Source: Streptomyces parvulus (GTDB lineage: Bacteria > Actinomycetota > Actinomycetes > Streptomycetales > Streptomycetaceae). Taken from it: DNA of 64,000 nt. Within the stretch, counting starts at the first letter, position 1; each line of letters opens with the position of its first letter. Both the position numbers and the translations under genes were made by a program. The notes beneath the pieces were generated by a model, which had not been told where the DNA came from, ran no database searches, and saw only the letters and a program-made list of their open reading frames with translations. The stretch spans positions 1 to 64,000 of the forward strand of contig NZ_BMRX01000016.1 of assembly GCF_014648855.1 (NCBI RefSeq), read 5' to 3'. Shown here piece after piece: positions 40,310 to 47,822 of the stretch.

Positions 40310-41113
40310 TCAGCGTCCTTCCTCGATCCAGGTGGCGCTCGGACCGTCGAGCACGATGTCCCAGTGGTAGCCGAGCGAGAACTCCGGCACGGACAGGTCG
40401 TGGTCGTACGTCGCCACGAGCCGCCGGCGGGCCGCGTCGTCCGTGACGGACTGGAGGATCGGGTCGTACGGGAACAGCGGGTCGTTCGGGAAGTACATCT
40501 GCGTGACCAGCCGCTGGGTGAACGCGGAACCGAACACCGAGAAGTGGATGTGCGCCGGACGCCACGCCCCGACGTGGTTGCGCCACGGGTACGGGCCCGG
40601 CCGCACGGTGGTGAAGCGGTAGCGGCCGTCGTCGTCGCTCAGGGTGCGGCCCACGCCGGTGAAGTTCGGGTCCAGGGGGGCGTCGTGCTGTTCGCGCCGG
40701 TGCGCGTACCGGCCCGCCGAGTTGGCCTGCCAGATCTCGACGAGCTGGCCGCGCACGGCCCGCCCGTCGCGGTCGAGCAGCCGGCCGGAGACGGTGATGC
40801 GCTCGCCGACGGGTTCTCCGGTGTGCTGCCGGGTGAGGTCGTTGTCGAGCGCGGAGAGGTCCCGCTCCCCGAAGGCGGGGGAGGACAGCTCCACCAGCTC
40901 CGGGTCGTGGCGTACGTCGATGGCGACGGGCGGCCGCTTCGGGTGGCGCAGCAGCGAGGAGCGGTAGGGGGCGTAGTCGCGGCGCGGGTGGTGTTCGACG
41001 GGCGCTCCGCCGGCCACCCGCTTCAGGTAGGCCGCGTGCTCGGCCGCGATCTCCGCGTCGATGTCCTGCTGGGTGAGAGGCATGGGGGTTCCCGTGGGTG
41101 ATGCGTGCTTCAC
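40310..41113 (-). CDS. pcaH: Protocatechuate 3,4-dioxygenase beta (iron-binding) subunit
   Basis: Cleaves protocatechuate between its hydroxyls to 3-carboxy-cis,cis-muconate. Fe(III) ligands are visible as the tyrosines in SAGRYAH and RPGPYPWRN and the histidines in RPAHIHFSVFG. The start is ambiguous. GTG at 41111-41113 overlaps the pcaJ stop (GTGA) with CGGAG 5 nt upstream and gives 267 residues. ATG at 41081-41083 gives 257 and matches the usual family start MPLTQQDID. In the arrangement I know from S. coelicolor, pcaF lies between pcaJ and pcaH; here there is none. Confidence 0.95.
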   Translation of the reverse strand: MKHASPTGTPMPLTQQDIDAEIAAEHAAYLKRVAGGAPVEHHPRRDYAPYRSSLLRHPKRPPVAIDVRHDPELVELSSPAFGERDLSALDNDLTRQHTGEPVGERITVSGRLLDRDGRAVRGQLVEIWQANSAGRYAHRREQHDAPLDPNFTGVGRTLSDDDGRYRFTTVRPGPYPWRNHVGAWRPAHIHFSVFGSAFTQRLVTQMYFPNDPLFPYDPILQSVTDDAARRRLVATYDHDLSVPEFSLGYHWDIVLDGPSATWIEEGR

Positions 41114-41790
41114 GTCGGCTCCGTAGCGGTCTCCGGCTGCCCGGCCGCTCCCGCCCCGCGTGCGGCGACGAGCCGGGCACCGGTCCTGGCGGTGATCTCC
41201 TCGACGCTCACGTCCGGCGCGGTCTCGGCCAGGACCAGGCCCTCGGCCGTGACGTCCAGGACGCCGAGGTCGGTGACGATCCGGTCCACGCACGCCCGGC
41301 CGGTCAGCGGCAGCGCGCACTCCTCGACGATCTTGGGTGAGCCGTCCTTGGCGGTGTGGGTCATCACCACGATCACGGTGCGGGCCCCGTGGACCAGGTC
41401 CATCGCCCCGCCGATCCCGGTGATCATCTTGCCGGGGACGGCCCAGTTGGCCAGGTCGCCGCCCGCCGACACCTGCATCGCGCCCAGCACGGCGACGTCG
41501 ATGTGCCCGCCCCGGATCATGCCGAAGGACAGCGCCGAGTCGAAGAAGGCGGCACCCGGCAGCACCGTCACCGTCTCCTTGCCCGCGTTGATCAGATCGG
41601 GGTCCACCTCGGCCTCGGTCGGGTAGCGGCCGGTGCCGAGGATGCCGTTCTCCGACTCCAGGGTGACCTCGACGCCCTCGGGGAGGTGGTTGGGGATCAG
41701 CGTCGGCAGGCCGATGCCGAGGTTGACGTACTGGCCGTCCCGCAGCTCCCGCGCGGCGCGCGCCGCCATCTCCGCACGCGTCCAGGCCAT
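41110..41790 (-). CDS. pcaJ: 3-oxoadipate CoA-transferase subunit B
   Basis: A 226-residue beta subunit of the succinyl-CoA:3-oxoadipate CoA-transferase. The catalytic glutamate is in TLESENGILG, and QYVNLGIGLPTLIPNHLP is the N-terminal family motif. The ATG overlaps the pcaI stop by one base (TGATG). It activates 3-oxoadipate to its CoA ester for thiolysis, but the thiolase gene pcaF is not present in the operon. Confidence 0.95.
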   Translation of the reverse strand: MAWTRAEMAARAARELRDGQYVNLGIGLPTLIPNHLPEGVEVTLESENGILGTGRYPTEAEVDPDLINAGKETVTVLPGAAFFDSALSFGMIRGGHIDVAVLGAMQVSAGGDLANWAVPGKMITGIGGAMDLVHGARTVIVVMTHTAKDGSPKIVEECALPLTGRACVDRIVTDLGVLDVTAEGLVLAETAPDVSVEEITARTGARLVAARGAGAAGQPETATEPT

Positions 41791-42545
41791 CAGGTGCTCA
41801 CCGTCCGCCGCTCGACCGGTTTCCGCGCCGCCTGCTCCGTCGTCAGCGCCACCACGCGCTGCACGAAGATGCCGGGCAGGTGCACGGCGTCCGGATCGAT
41901 ACCGCCGGGTTCCACCAGCTCCTCCACCTCCGCGATCGTCACCCGCCCGGCCATCGCGGCCAGCGGGTTGAAGTTCCGGGAGGACTTCGCGAACACCAGG
42001 TTCCCGTGCCGGTCGCCCCGGGCCGCCCGCACCAGCGCGAAGTCGGTGCGGATGCCGCGCTCCAGCACGTACTCGGTCCCGTCGAACTCGCGGACCTCCT
42101 TCGGCGGGGAGGCCAGCGCGACCCCGCCGGACCCGTCGTAGCGCCAGGGCAGGCCGCCGTCGGCCACCTGGGTGCCGACTCCGGCGGGCGTGTAGAAGGC
42201 GGGGATCCCGGCGCCGCCGGCCCGCAGCCGCTCGGCCAGCGTGCCCTGCGGGATCATCTCCACCTCCAGCTCCCCGGCGAGGTACTGGCGCGCGAACTCC
42301 TTGTTGGCGCCGATGTAGGACCCGGTCACCCGGGCGATCCGGCCCGCGGCCAGCAGCACCGCGAGCCCGGACTCCATCGCCCCGCAGTTGTTGGAGACGA
42401 CCGACAGACCGCCGGTGCCGCGCTCCTGAAGCGCCTCGATCAGCACGTTCGGCACACCGCTCAGCCCGAAGCCGCCCACCGCGAGCGACGCGCCGTCCGG
42501 CACGTCGGCCACCGCGGCACCGGCCGTGGCCACCACCTTGTCCAT
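41790..42545 (-). CDS. pcaI: 3-oxoadipate CoA-transferase subunit A
   Basis: A 251-residue alpha subunit with SLAVGGFGLSGVPNVLIEAL (glycine-rich CoA loop), SNNCGAMESGLAVLL, and GDRHGNLVFAKSSRNFNPLAAMAG. First gene of the pcaIJHGBL operon and divergent from the MarR gene pcaV across 195 nt. AGAGGG precedes the ATG by about 10 nt. Confidence 0.95.
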   Translation of the reverse strand: MDKVVATAGAAVADVPDGASLAVGGFGLSGVPNVLIEALQERGTGGLSVVSNNCGAMESGLAVLLAAGRIARVTGSYIGANKEFARQYLAGELEVEMIPQGTLAERLRAGGAGIPAFYTPAGVGTQVADGGLPWRYDGSGGVALASPPKEVREFDGTEYVLERGIRTDFALVRAARGDRHGNLVFAKSSRNFNPLAAMAGRVTIAEVEELVEPGGIDPDAVHLPGIFVQRVVALTTEQAARKPVERRTVST

Positions 42546-42575
42546 CCGAGAAGCCCTCTCTCCGACGCCGGTTAA

Positions 42576-42587
42576 TCAGCGCACTGA
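42576..42587. promoter_or_regulatory. Candidate PcaV operator 1
   Basis: TCAG-CGCA-CTGA on the + strand (TCAGTGCGCTGA on the pca-operon strand), 31 nt before the pcaI start. A related element is found near pcaV. A MarR repressor of the pca operon would be expected here. Confidence 0.5.
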
Positions 42588-42706
42588 GTATTTCGGCGAG
42601 ATGCTCCACACGCTGCCATCGGCCGGCCGGGCCGTCAAGGGCCCGAGGAATGACGCACAGAACGCCCCGCGCGACGTACGGCGGTCGGTCATGGCGCGAG
42701 GTATCG

Positions 42707-42718
42707 TCAGTACACCTA
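42707..42718. promoter_or_regulatory. Candidate PcaV operator 2
   Basis: TCAGTACACCTA shares 8 of 12 positions with the operator-1 sequence TCAGTGCGCTGA and ends 22 nt before the pcaV ATG. Weak on its own; of interest as a pair. Confidence 0.35.
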
Positions 42719-42740
42719 CGAAGTGACCACGGGAGAGCGC

Positions 42741-43202
42741 ATGGCAGCGGTCGATCTGACCACCCATCCGGGCCACCTGGCCCGGCGGCTCCAGCAGGCG
42801 CACCACCTGCTGTGGAACACGATGGTCTCCGAGGAGACCACCTCGCCCCAGTTCGCCGTCCTGAACGCCCTGGTCGCCGAGCCCGGCCTGGACCAGCGCA
42901 CCGTGGGGGAGCGGGTGGGCCTGGACCGGTCGACCATCGCCGAGGTGATCAGCCGCCTCGACCGCCGGGGACTGCTCGGCAAGGTCCGCGACCCGCAGGA
43001 CGGCCGCCGCTTCCTGCTCCGCCTGACCGACGAGGGGCTGCGCGCCCACCGCAGGCTGAGCATGCGCGCCGCCCGGATGAACCAGGTGTTCCTCGCCCCG
43101 CTCTCGGCCGACGAGCGGACCGCGTTCTTCGACCTGCTCCGCCGGGTCGCGGACGCCGCCGAGGGCCTGCGCAACCCGGAACCGTCCGGGGTGGCGGGCT
43201 GA
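42741..43202 (+). CDS. pcaV: PcaV, MarR-family repressor of the protocatechuate operon
   Basis: A 153-residue winged-helix protein. TSPQFAVLNALVAEPGLDQRTVGERVGLDRSTIAEVISRLDRRGLLGKVRDPQDGRRF is the MarR DNA-binding core (recognition helix and wing), flanked by dimerisation helices. MarR PcaV responds to protocatechuate. The ATG at 42741 is preferred (GGGAG 5 nt upstream); a GTG at 42723 would add six residues. Divergent from pcaI. Confidence 0.94.
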   Translation: MAAVDLTTHPGHLARRLQQAHHLLWNTMVSEETTSPQFAVLNALVAEPGLDQRTVGERVGLDRSTIAEVISRLDRRGLLGKVRDPQDGRRFLLRLTDEGLRAHRRLSMRAARMNQVFLAPLSADERTAFFDLLRRVADAAEGLRNPEPSGVAG

Positions 43203-43218
43203 GGCGGGGCCGTACGGC

Positions 43219-44217
43219 TCAGGAACCGTCCGCGAAGACCACCCACACCTGGCCCTCGGCGAAGTCGAGCGCACCGCCGTCGGCGCCGGTGAACGTGGTG
43301 CCGTCCTCGGCCGTCCCGCGCCGCCAGGTCGCCTCGTACGTCCGGCCGTCGCGCAGCACCTCCGCGCGGCCCGAGCCCACCGACTCGACGTAGGGGGAGT
43401 TGCTGCCGCGGAAGTCGCGGAAGGCGGACTCGCGCACGGTCACGTGCTGCACGACGACCGTGGCCGGCGCCAGGCGCCCGCCGTCGGCCGAGCGTGCCGG
43501 TGAGCCGTCCAGCGAGACCAGCCACCGGTCGCGGCTCCCCGACCAGGTGAAGGTGAAGCTCGTCGCGGGGTAGTCCACCGTGCGCGAGGACTCCGCCCGG
43601 CCGCCCCCGGGCGCCTCGCCGAAGGTGAAGCCCGTGGTGAGCGCCCCGGCGCCGGCGGGCTCGGCCGGCAGTTCCGCGGGCCGCAGATACAGGTTGTGCG
43701 GGGCCTGCCGGTCACCGGCGCGGACGTAGGCGTCGGGTGCGTCGCCCGGGGTCACGGCGCGCAGCGGGGCCTCGTCGACGAGCGGCAGCAGCTTGCGCTG
43801 GGCGCCGGAGAACGCCAGGGTCGGCCGGTCGAACTGGCGCAGCAGCTCCAGGTCGGACTCGCGGGCGCTGCGCACCGGCCCGACCTCCTCGGGCAGCTCG
43901 GTCGCGTAGAGGGCCATCAGGCGGCTGAGCCCGCCCTCCACCGGCTCCGCGTAGACGACGTCCGCGTCCTCCAGGCCCGTCTGGGGACGCGCCTCGGGGG
44001 CGTTGTCGACCTTCACGGCGAGCACCGGCCCGGTGACCGGCGCCGTGGTGTGCGAGCGCTCCGGCTCCGGTGCCCGCCCGTTGTCCCCGGTGCCGGGCCC
44101 CGGCGTGCAGCCCGCGGCCAGCGCGACCGCCGCGGCCATGGTCACCAGTACGGCGCCGCGCGCTCGCCGCCTGGCCCGTGTGTCCCGTCCGCACGTCTCT
44201 CGTCGCATGCCGGTCAT
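43219..44217 (-). CDS. DUF3048 (YerB-like) lipoprotein
   Basis: A 332-residue exported protein with a basic N-terminus, hydrophobic segment and lipobox ALAAGC. The DUF3048 core follows: LAVKVDNAPEARPQTGLEDADVVYAEPVEGGLSRLMALYA, VGPVRSARESDLELL, FTWSGSRDRWLVSLDGSPAR and a C-terminal GRTYEATWRRG. Bacillus YerB belongs here; its biochemical role is unsettled. It faces pcaV convergently with a 16-nt gap. No operon partner. Confidence 0.87.
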   Translation of the reverse strand: MTGMRRETCGRDTRARRRARGAVLVTMAAAVALAAGCTPGPGTGDNGRAPEPERSHTTAPVTGPVLAVKVDNAPEARPQTGLEDADVVYAEPVEGGLSRLMALYATELPEEVGPVRSARESDLELLRQFDRPTLAFSGAQRKLLPLVDEAPLRAVTPGDAPDAYVRAGDRQAPHNLYLRPAELPAEPAGAGALTTGFTFGEAPGGGRAESSRTVDYPATSFTFTWSGSRDRWLVSLDGSPARSADGGRLAPATVVVQHVTVRESAFRDFRGSNSPYVESVGSGRAEVLRDGRTYEATWRRGTAEDGTTFTGADGGALDFAEGQVWVVFADGS

Positions 44218-44415
44218 CCGTCCGCCTGTCCCGTGTCATTGATTGTGCGCCTGGTGCAGCATTCAGTGCCATACATGACTGATTCCGACAGGGCACGCGG
44301 AACGGGGCAGATAATCCGCTGTTCGGTCGAAACGCCCGCCCGGTTCGGCGGCGGAGCCCCGGGTACCCGGCCGCCGCACGGACCGACGCGAAAGGCGACA
44401 GAGGGAGCGCGGGCG

Positions 44416-45606
44416 ATGAAGGCACTGACATGGCAGGGCAAGCGCGACGTCCGGGTCGAGGAGGTGCCCGACCCGCGCATCGAGGAACCGACCGACGCCG
44501 TCATCCGCGTGACCTCATCGGGTCTGTGCGGCTCCGACCTGCACCTCTACGAGGTACTCACCCCGTTCATGACCCCCGGCGACATCCTCGGCCACGAGCC
44601 GATGGGCATCGTCGAGGAGGTCGGCCCGGAGGTGACCGGCCTGAAACCGGGCGACCGGGTCGTCGTGCCGTTCCAGATCGCGTGCGGCCACTGCTACATG
44701 TGCGACAACGGCCTGCCCACGCAGTGCGAGACCACCCAGGTCACCGGCGAGGGCATGGGCGCCCCGCTGTTCGGCTACACGCGGCTGTACGGCGCGGTGC
44801 CCGGCGGCCAGGCCGAGTACCTGCGGGTGCCCCAGGCGCAGTACGGCCCGATCAAGGTGCCCGAGGGGCCCGCCGACGACCGCTTCGTCTACCTCTCCGA
44901 CGTGCTGCCCACCGCGTGGCAGGCGGTCGCCTACGCCGAGGTGCCCAAGGGCGGCACCGTCGCGGTGCTCGGCCTCGGCCCGATCGGCGACATGGCCTGC
45001 CGCATCGCCCTGCTCAAGGGGGCCGGCCGGGTGTTCGGCGTGGACCTCGTGCCGGAACGGCTGCGGCGGGCCCGCGAGCGGGGCGTGGAGACCTTCGACC
45101 TGCGGGCGTTCGACAACGAGAAGGAACTGGTCGCCGCCATGCAGGAGGAGACCGGCGGCCGCGGCCCCGACGCCGTGATCGACGCGGTCGGCACCGAGGC
45201 GCACGGCGGGACCGTGGCCAAGCTGGTCCAGCAGGCCGCCGCGGTGATGCCCCGGTCCGTCAGCGGCCCGCTCGCGGAGCGTTTCAGCGTCGACCGGCTC
45301 TCCGCCCTGTACACCGCGATCGACCTGGTCCGCCGCGGCGGCACCATCTCGCTGTCCGGCGTGTACGGCGGCATGGCCGACCCGATGCCCCTGCTGACCA
45401 TGTTCGACAAGCAGATCCAGCTGCGCATGGGGCAGGCCAACGTCCGCCGCTGGAGCGACGAGATCATCCCCCATCTGACCGACGACGACCCGCTCGGCGT
45501 CGACGACTTCGCCACCCACCGGGTGCCGCTCGCGGAGGCGCCGCGCGCGTACGAGATGTTCCAGAAGAAGCAGGACGGCGCGGTCAAGATCCTGATGAAG
45601 CCCTGA
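44416..45606 (+). CDS. Zinc-dependent alcohol dehydrogenase (formaldehyde dehydrogenase-like)
   Basis: A 396-residue medium-chain dehydrogenase. Catalytic zinc site: SGLCGSDLHLY, GHEPMG. Structural zinc: CGHCYMCDNGLPTQC (four Cys). NAD(P) fold: VAVLGLGPIGDMACRIALL. The size and the VVVPFQIACGHC segment fit the glutathione-independent formaldehyde dehydrogenase/threonine dehydrogenase-like branch; the true substrate is unknown. GAGGGAG lies 8 nt before the ATG; the longer frame back to 43696 is a shadow. 33 nt convergent gap to the DNA ligase gene. Confidence 0.92.
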   Translation: MKALTWQGKRDVRVEEVPDPRIEEPTDAVIRVTSSGLCGSDLHLYEVLTPFMTPGDILGHEPMGIVEEVGPEVTGLKPGDRVVVPFQIACGHCYMCDNGLPTQCETTQVTGEGMGAPLFGYTRLYGAVPGGQAEYLRVPQAQYGPIKVPEGPADDRFVYLSDVLPTAWQAVAYAEVPKGGTVAVLGLGPIGDMACRIALLKGAGRVFGVDLVPERLRRARERGVETFDLRAFDNEKELVAAMQEETGGRGPDAVIDAVGTEAHGGTVAKLVQQAAAVMPRSVSGPLAERFSVDRLSALYTAIDLVRRGGTISLSGVYGGMADPMPLLTMFDKQIQLRMGQANVRRWSDEIIPHLTDDDPLGVDDFATHRVPLAEAPRAYEMFQKKQDGAVKILMKP

Positions 45607-45639
45607 CGCCCGACCCGCCCGGCCCGCCCGGAGGAGCGT

Positions 45640-46707
45640 TCACGGTCCGCCCAGGATCTCCGCGAGGTCGTAGCGGACCGGCTCCTCCAGCTGGGCGTAG
45701 GTGCAGCTCTCCGGGGTGCGGTCCGGGCGCCAGCGGCGGAAGCGGGCCGTGTGCCTGAAGCGCGCCCCGTTCTCCATGTGGTCGTAGGCCACCTCGACGA
45801 CCCGCTCGGGCCGCAGCGGCACCCACGAGAGGTCCTTCTTCCCGGACCAGCGGCTCGGGGCACCCGGCAGCCGGGCCCCCTCGTGCGCCGACTCCTCGGC
45901 CCAGGCGGCCCACGGATGGCCCCGGGCGTCGTCCATGCGCAGCGGCTCCAGCTCCTCCACCAGCTCGGCCCGGCGCTTCATGGTGAAGGCCGCGCTGACC
46001 CCGACGTGCTGGAGCACACCCCGGTCGTCGTACAGGCCGAGCAGGAGCGAACCGACCACCGGCCCGCTCTTGTGCAGCCGGTAGCCGGCGACGACGACGT
46101 CGGCCGTGCGCTCGTGCTTGATCTTGTACATCGCCCGCTCGTCCTGCCGGTAGCGCCCGTCCAGCGGCTTGGCGACGACCCCGTCGAGCCCCGCGCCCTC
46201 GTACTGCTCGAACCACTGCCGGGCCACCTCGATGTCGTCCGTCGCCGGAGCCACGTGCACGGGCGGCGAGACCCCTTCCAGGGCCCGCACCAGCAGCGCC
46301 CGCCGGTCGGCCAGCGCCACGTCGAGCAGCGACTCGTCGTCCAGGGCCAGCAGGTCGAAGGCGACCAGGGAGGCGGGCGTCCGCTCGGCCAGCGTCCGCA
46401 CCCGCGAGTCCGCCGGATGGATCCGCTCGGTCAGCGCGTCGAAGTCCAGATGCCCCTCCCGCGCGATCACGATCTCCCCGTCGACCACGCACCGCTCCGG
46501 CAACCGTTCGAGCACCGCCGCCACCAGCTCGGGAAAATACCTGGTCAAGGGCTTGCCGGTGCGGCTGCCCAGCTCGACCTCGTCCCCGTCCCGGAACACG
46601 ATCGCCCGGAACCCGTCCCACTTGGCCTCGTAGTGCATCCCCGCCGGGATCTTCGCCACGGACTTGGCGAGCATCGGCTTCACGGGGGGCATGACGGGAA
46701 GATGCAT
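45640..46707 (-). CDS. ATP-dependent DNA ligase (LigC-type)
   Basis: Seals nicks using ATP. The 355-residue protein has ligase motif I AKWDGFRAIV with the adenylated Lys at 29, motif III LVAFDLLAL, motif IV GLDGVVAKPLD, motif V YKIKHERTADVV, and a C-terminal OB-fold ending with FRRWRPDRTPESC. No BRCT, N-terminal or polymerase domain is attached, so it is a minimal LigC-like ligase. It is divergent from a LigD-type polymerase with 74 nt between starts, an arrangement linked to Ku-dependent end joining or base-excision repair. No Ku gene lies in the window. Confidence 0.94.
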   Translation of the reverse strand: MHLPVMPPVKPMLAKSVAKIPAGMHYEAKWDGFRAIVFRDGDEVELGSRTGKPLTRYFPELVAAVLERLPERCVVDGEIVIAREGHLDFDALTERIHPADSRVRTLAERTPASLVAFDLLALDDESLLDVALADRRALLVRALEGVSPPVHVAPATDDIEVARQWFEQYEGAGLDGVVAKPLDGRYRQDERAMYKIKHERTADVVVAGYRLHKSGPVVGSLLLGLYDDRGVLQHVGVSAAFTMKRRAELVEELEPLRMDDARGHPWAAWAEESAHEGARLPGAPSRWSGKKDLSWVPLRPERVVEVAYDHMENGARFRHTARFRRWRPDRTPESCTYAQLEEPVRYDLAEILGGP

Positions 46708-46781
46708 GCTCCGACTCTATGAGCGGCGCGCGGCCCCCGCCTGATATGCGAAGCGCGCACCCTGCGCCTACCGTGGCTCGC

Positions 46782-47822
46782 ATGGCGGAAGCGGTGGAGC
46801 TGGAGGCGGGCGGACGCAGCGTCAGGCTGTCCAGTCCGGGGAAGGTCTTCTTCCCGGAGCGCGGATACACCAAGCTCGACGTCGCCCGGTACTACCAGGC
46901 GGTGGCGCCCGGCATCCTGCGCGCGCTGCGCGACCGGCCCACCACCCTCCAGCGCTACCCGGACGGGGTGGGCGGCGAGTGGTTCTACCAGAAGCGCGCG
47001 CCCAAGGGCATGCCCGACTGGATCCCGACCGCGCACATCACCTTCCCCAGCGGGCGCAGCGCCGACGAGATGTGCCCCACCGAGGAGGCGGCCGTCCTGT
47101 GGGCCGCCCAGTACGGCACCCTCACCTTCCACCCCTGGCCGGTGCGGCGCGCCGACGTCGACCACCCCGACGAACTGCGCATCGACCTCGACCCGCAGCC
47201 CGGCACCGACTACGACGACGCGGCCCGCGCCGCCCACGAACTGCGCGGCGTGCTGGAGGAGTTCGGCGGGCTGCGCGGCTGGCCCAAGACCTCGGGCGGG
47301 CGCGGCATCCACGTCTTCGTGCCCATCGAGCCGCGCTGGACCTTCACCCAGGTGCGGCGGGCCGCCATCGCCGTCGGCCGGGAGATGGAACGGCGGATGT
47401 CCGACCGGGTGACCATCAAGTGGTGGAAGGAGGAGCGCGGCGAGCGCATCTTCATCGACTACAACCAGACCGCCCGGGACCGCACCATCGCCTCCGCCTA
47501 CTCGGTGCGCCCCCGCCCGAACGCCCCGGTCTCCGCCCCGCTGACCTGGGACGAGGTGGGCGTCGCACACCCGCAGGACTTCGACATCACGACCATGCCC
47601 GCGCGCTTCGCCGAACTCGGCGACGTGCACGCGGGCATGGACGACCATCGGCACTCCCTCGACGCCCTGCTCGAACTGGCGACGAAGGACGAGCACGACC
47701 ACGGGCTCGGCGACCTGCCGTACCCGCCCGAGTATCCGAAGATGCCCGGCGAGCCCAGCAGGGTGCAGCCGAGCCGGGCCAGGAAGCGCGCTCCCGGCCC
47801 GGACGGGCCTACAGCTCCTTGA
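46782..47822 (+). CDS. LigD-type archaeo-eukaryotic primase polymerase (PolDom)
   Basis: A 346-residue stand-alone polymerase/primase domain of the LigD family, able to add ribo- or deoxynucleotides during end joining. Seen: FFPERGYTKLDVARYY, metal site DELRIDLDPQPGTDYDDA (Asp-x-Asp), GGRGIHVFVPI (catalytic His), and IFIDYNQTARDRTIASAYSVRPRPNAPVS. ATG 46782 is chosen because the conserved domain begins there; TACCGT 8 nt upstream suggests a leaderless transcript. Its last 14 nt overlap the 3' end of the convergent DUF1080 gene. Confidence 0.93.
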   Translation: MAEAVELEAGGRSVRLSSPGKVFFPERGYTKLDVARYYQAVAPGILRALRDRPTTLQRYPDGVGGEWFYQKRAPKGMPDWIPTAHITFPSGRSADEMCPTEEAAVLWAAQYGTLTFHPWPVRRADVDHPDELRIDLDPQPGTDYDDAARAAHELRGVLEEFGGLRGWPKTSGGRGIHVFVPIEPRWTFTQVRRAAIAVGREMERRMSDRVTIKWWKEERGERIFIDYNQTARDRTIASAYSVRPRPNAPVSAPLTWDEVGVAHPQDFDITTMPARFAELGDVHAGMDDHRHSLDALLELATKDEHDHGLGDLPYPPEYPKMPGEPSRVQPSRARKRAPGPDGPTAP

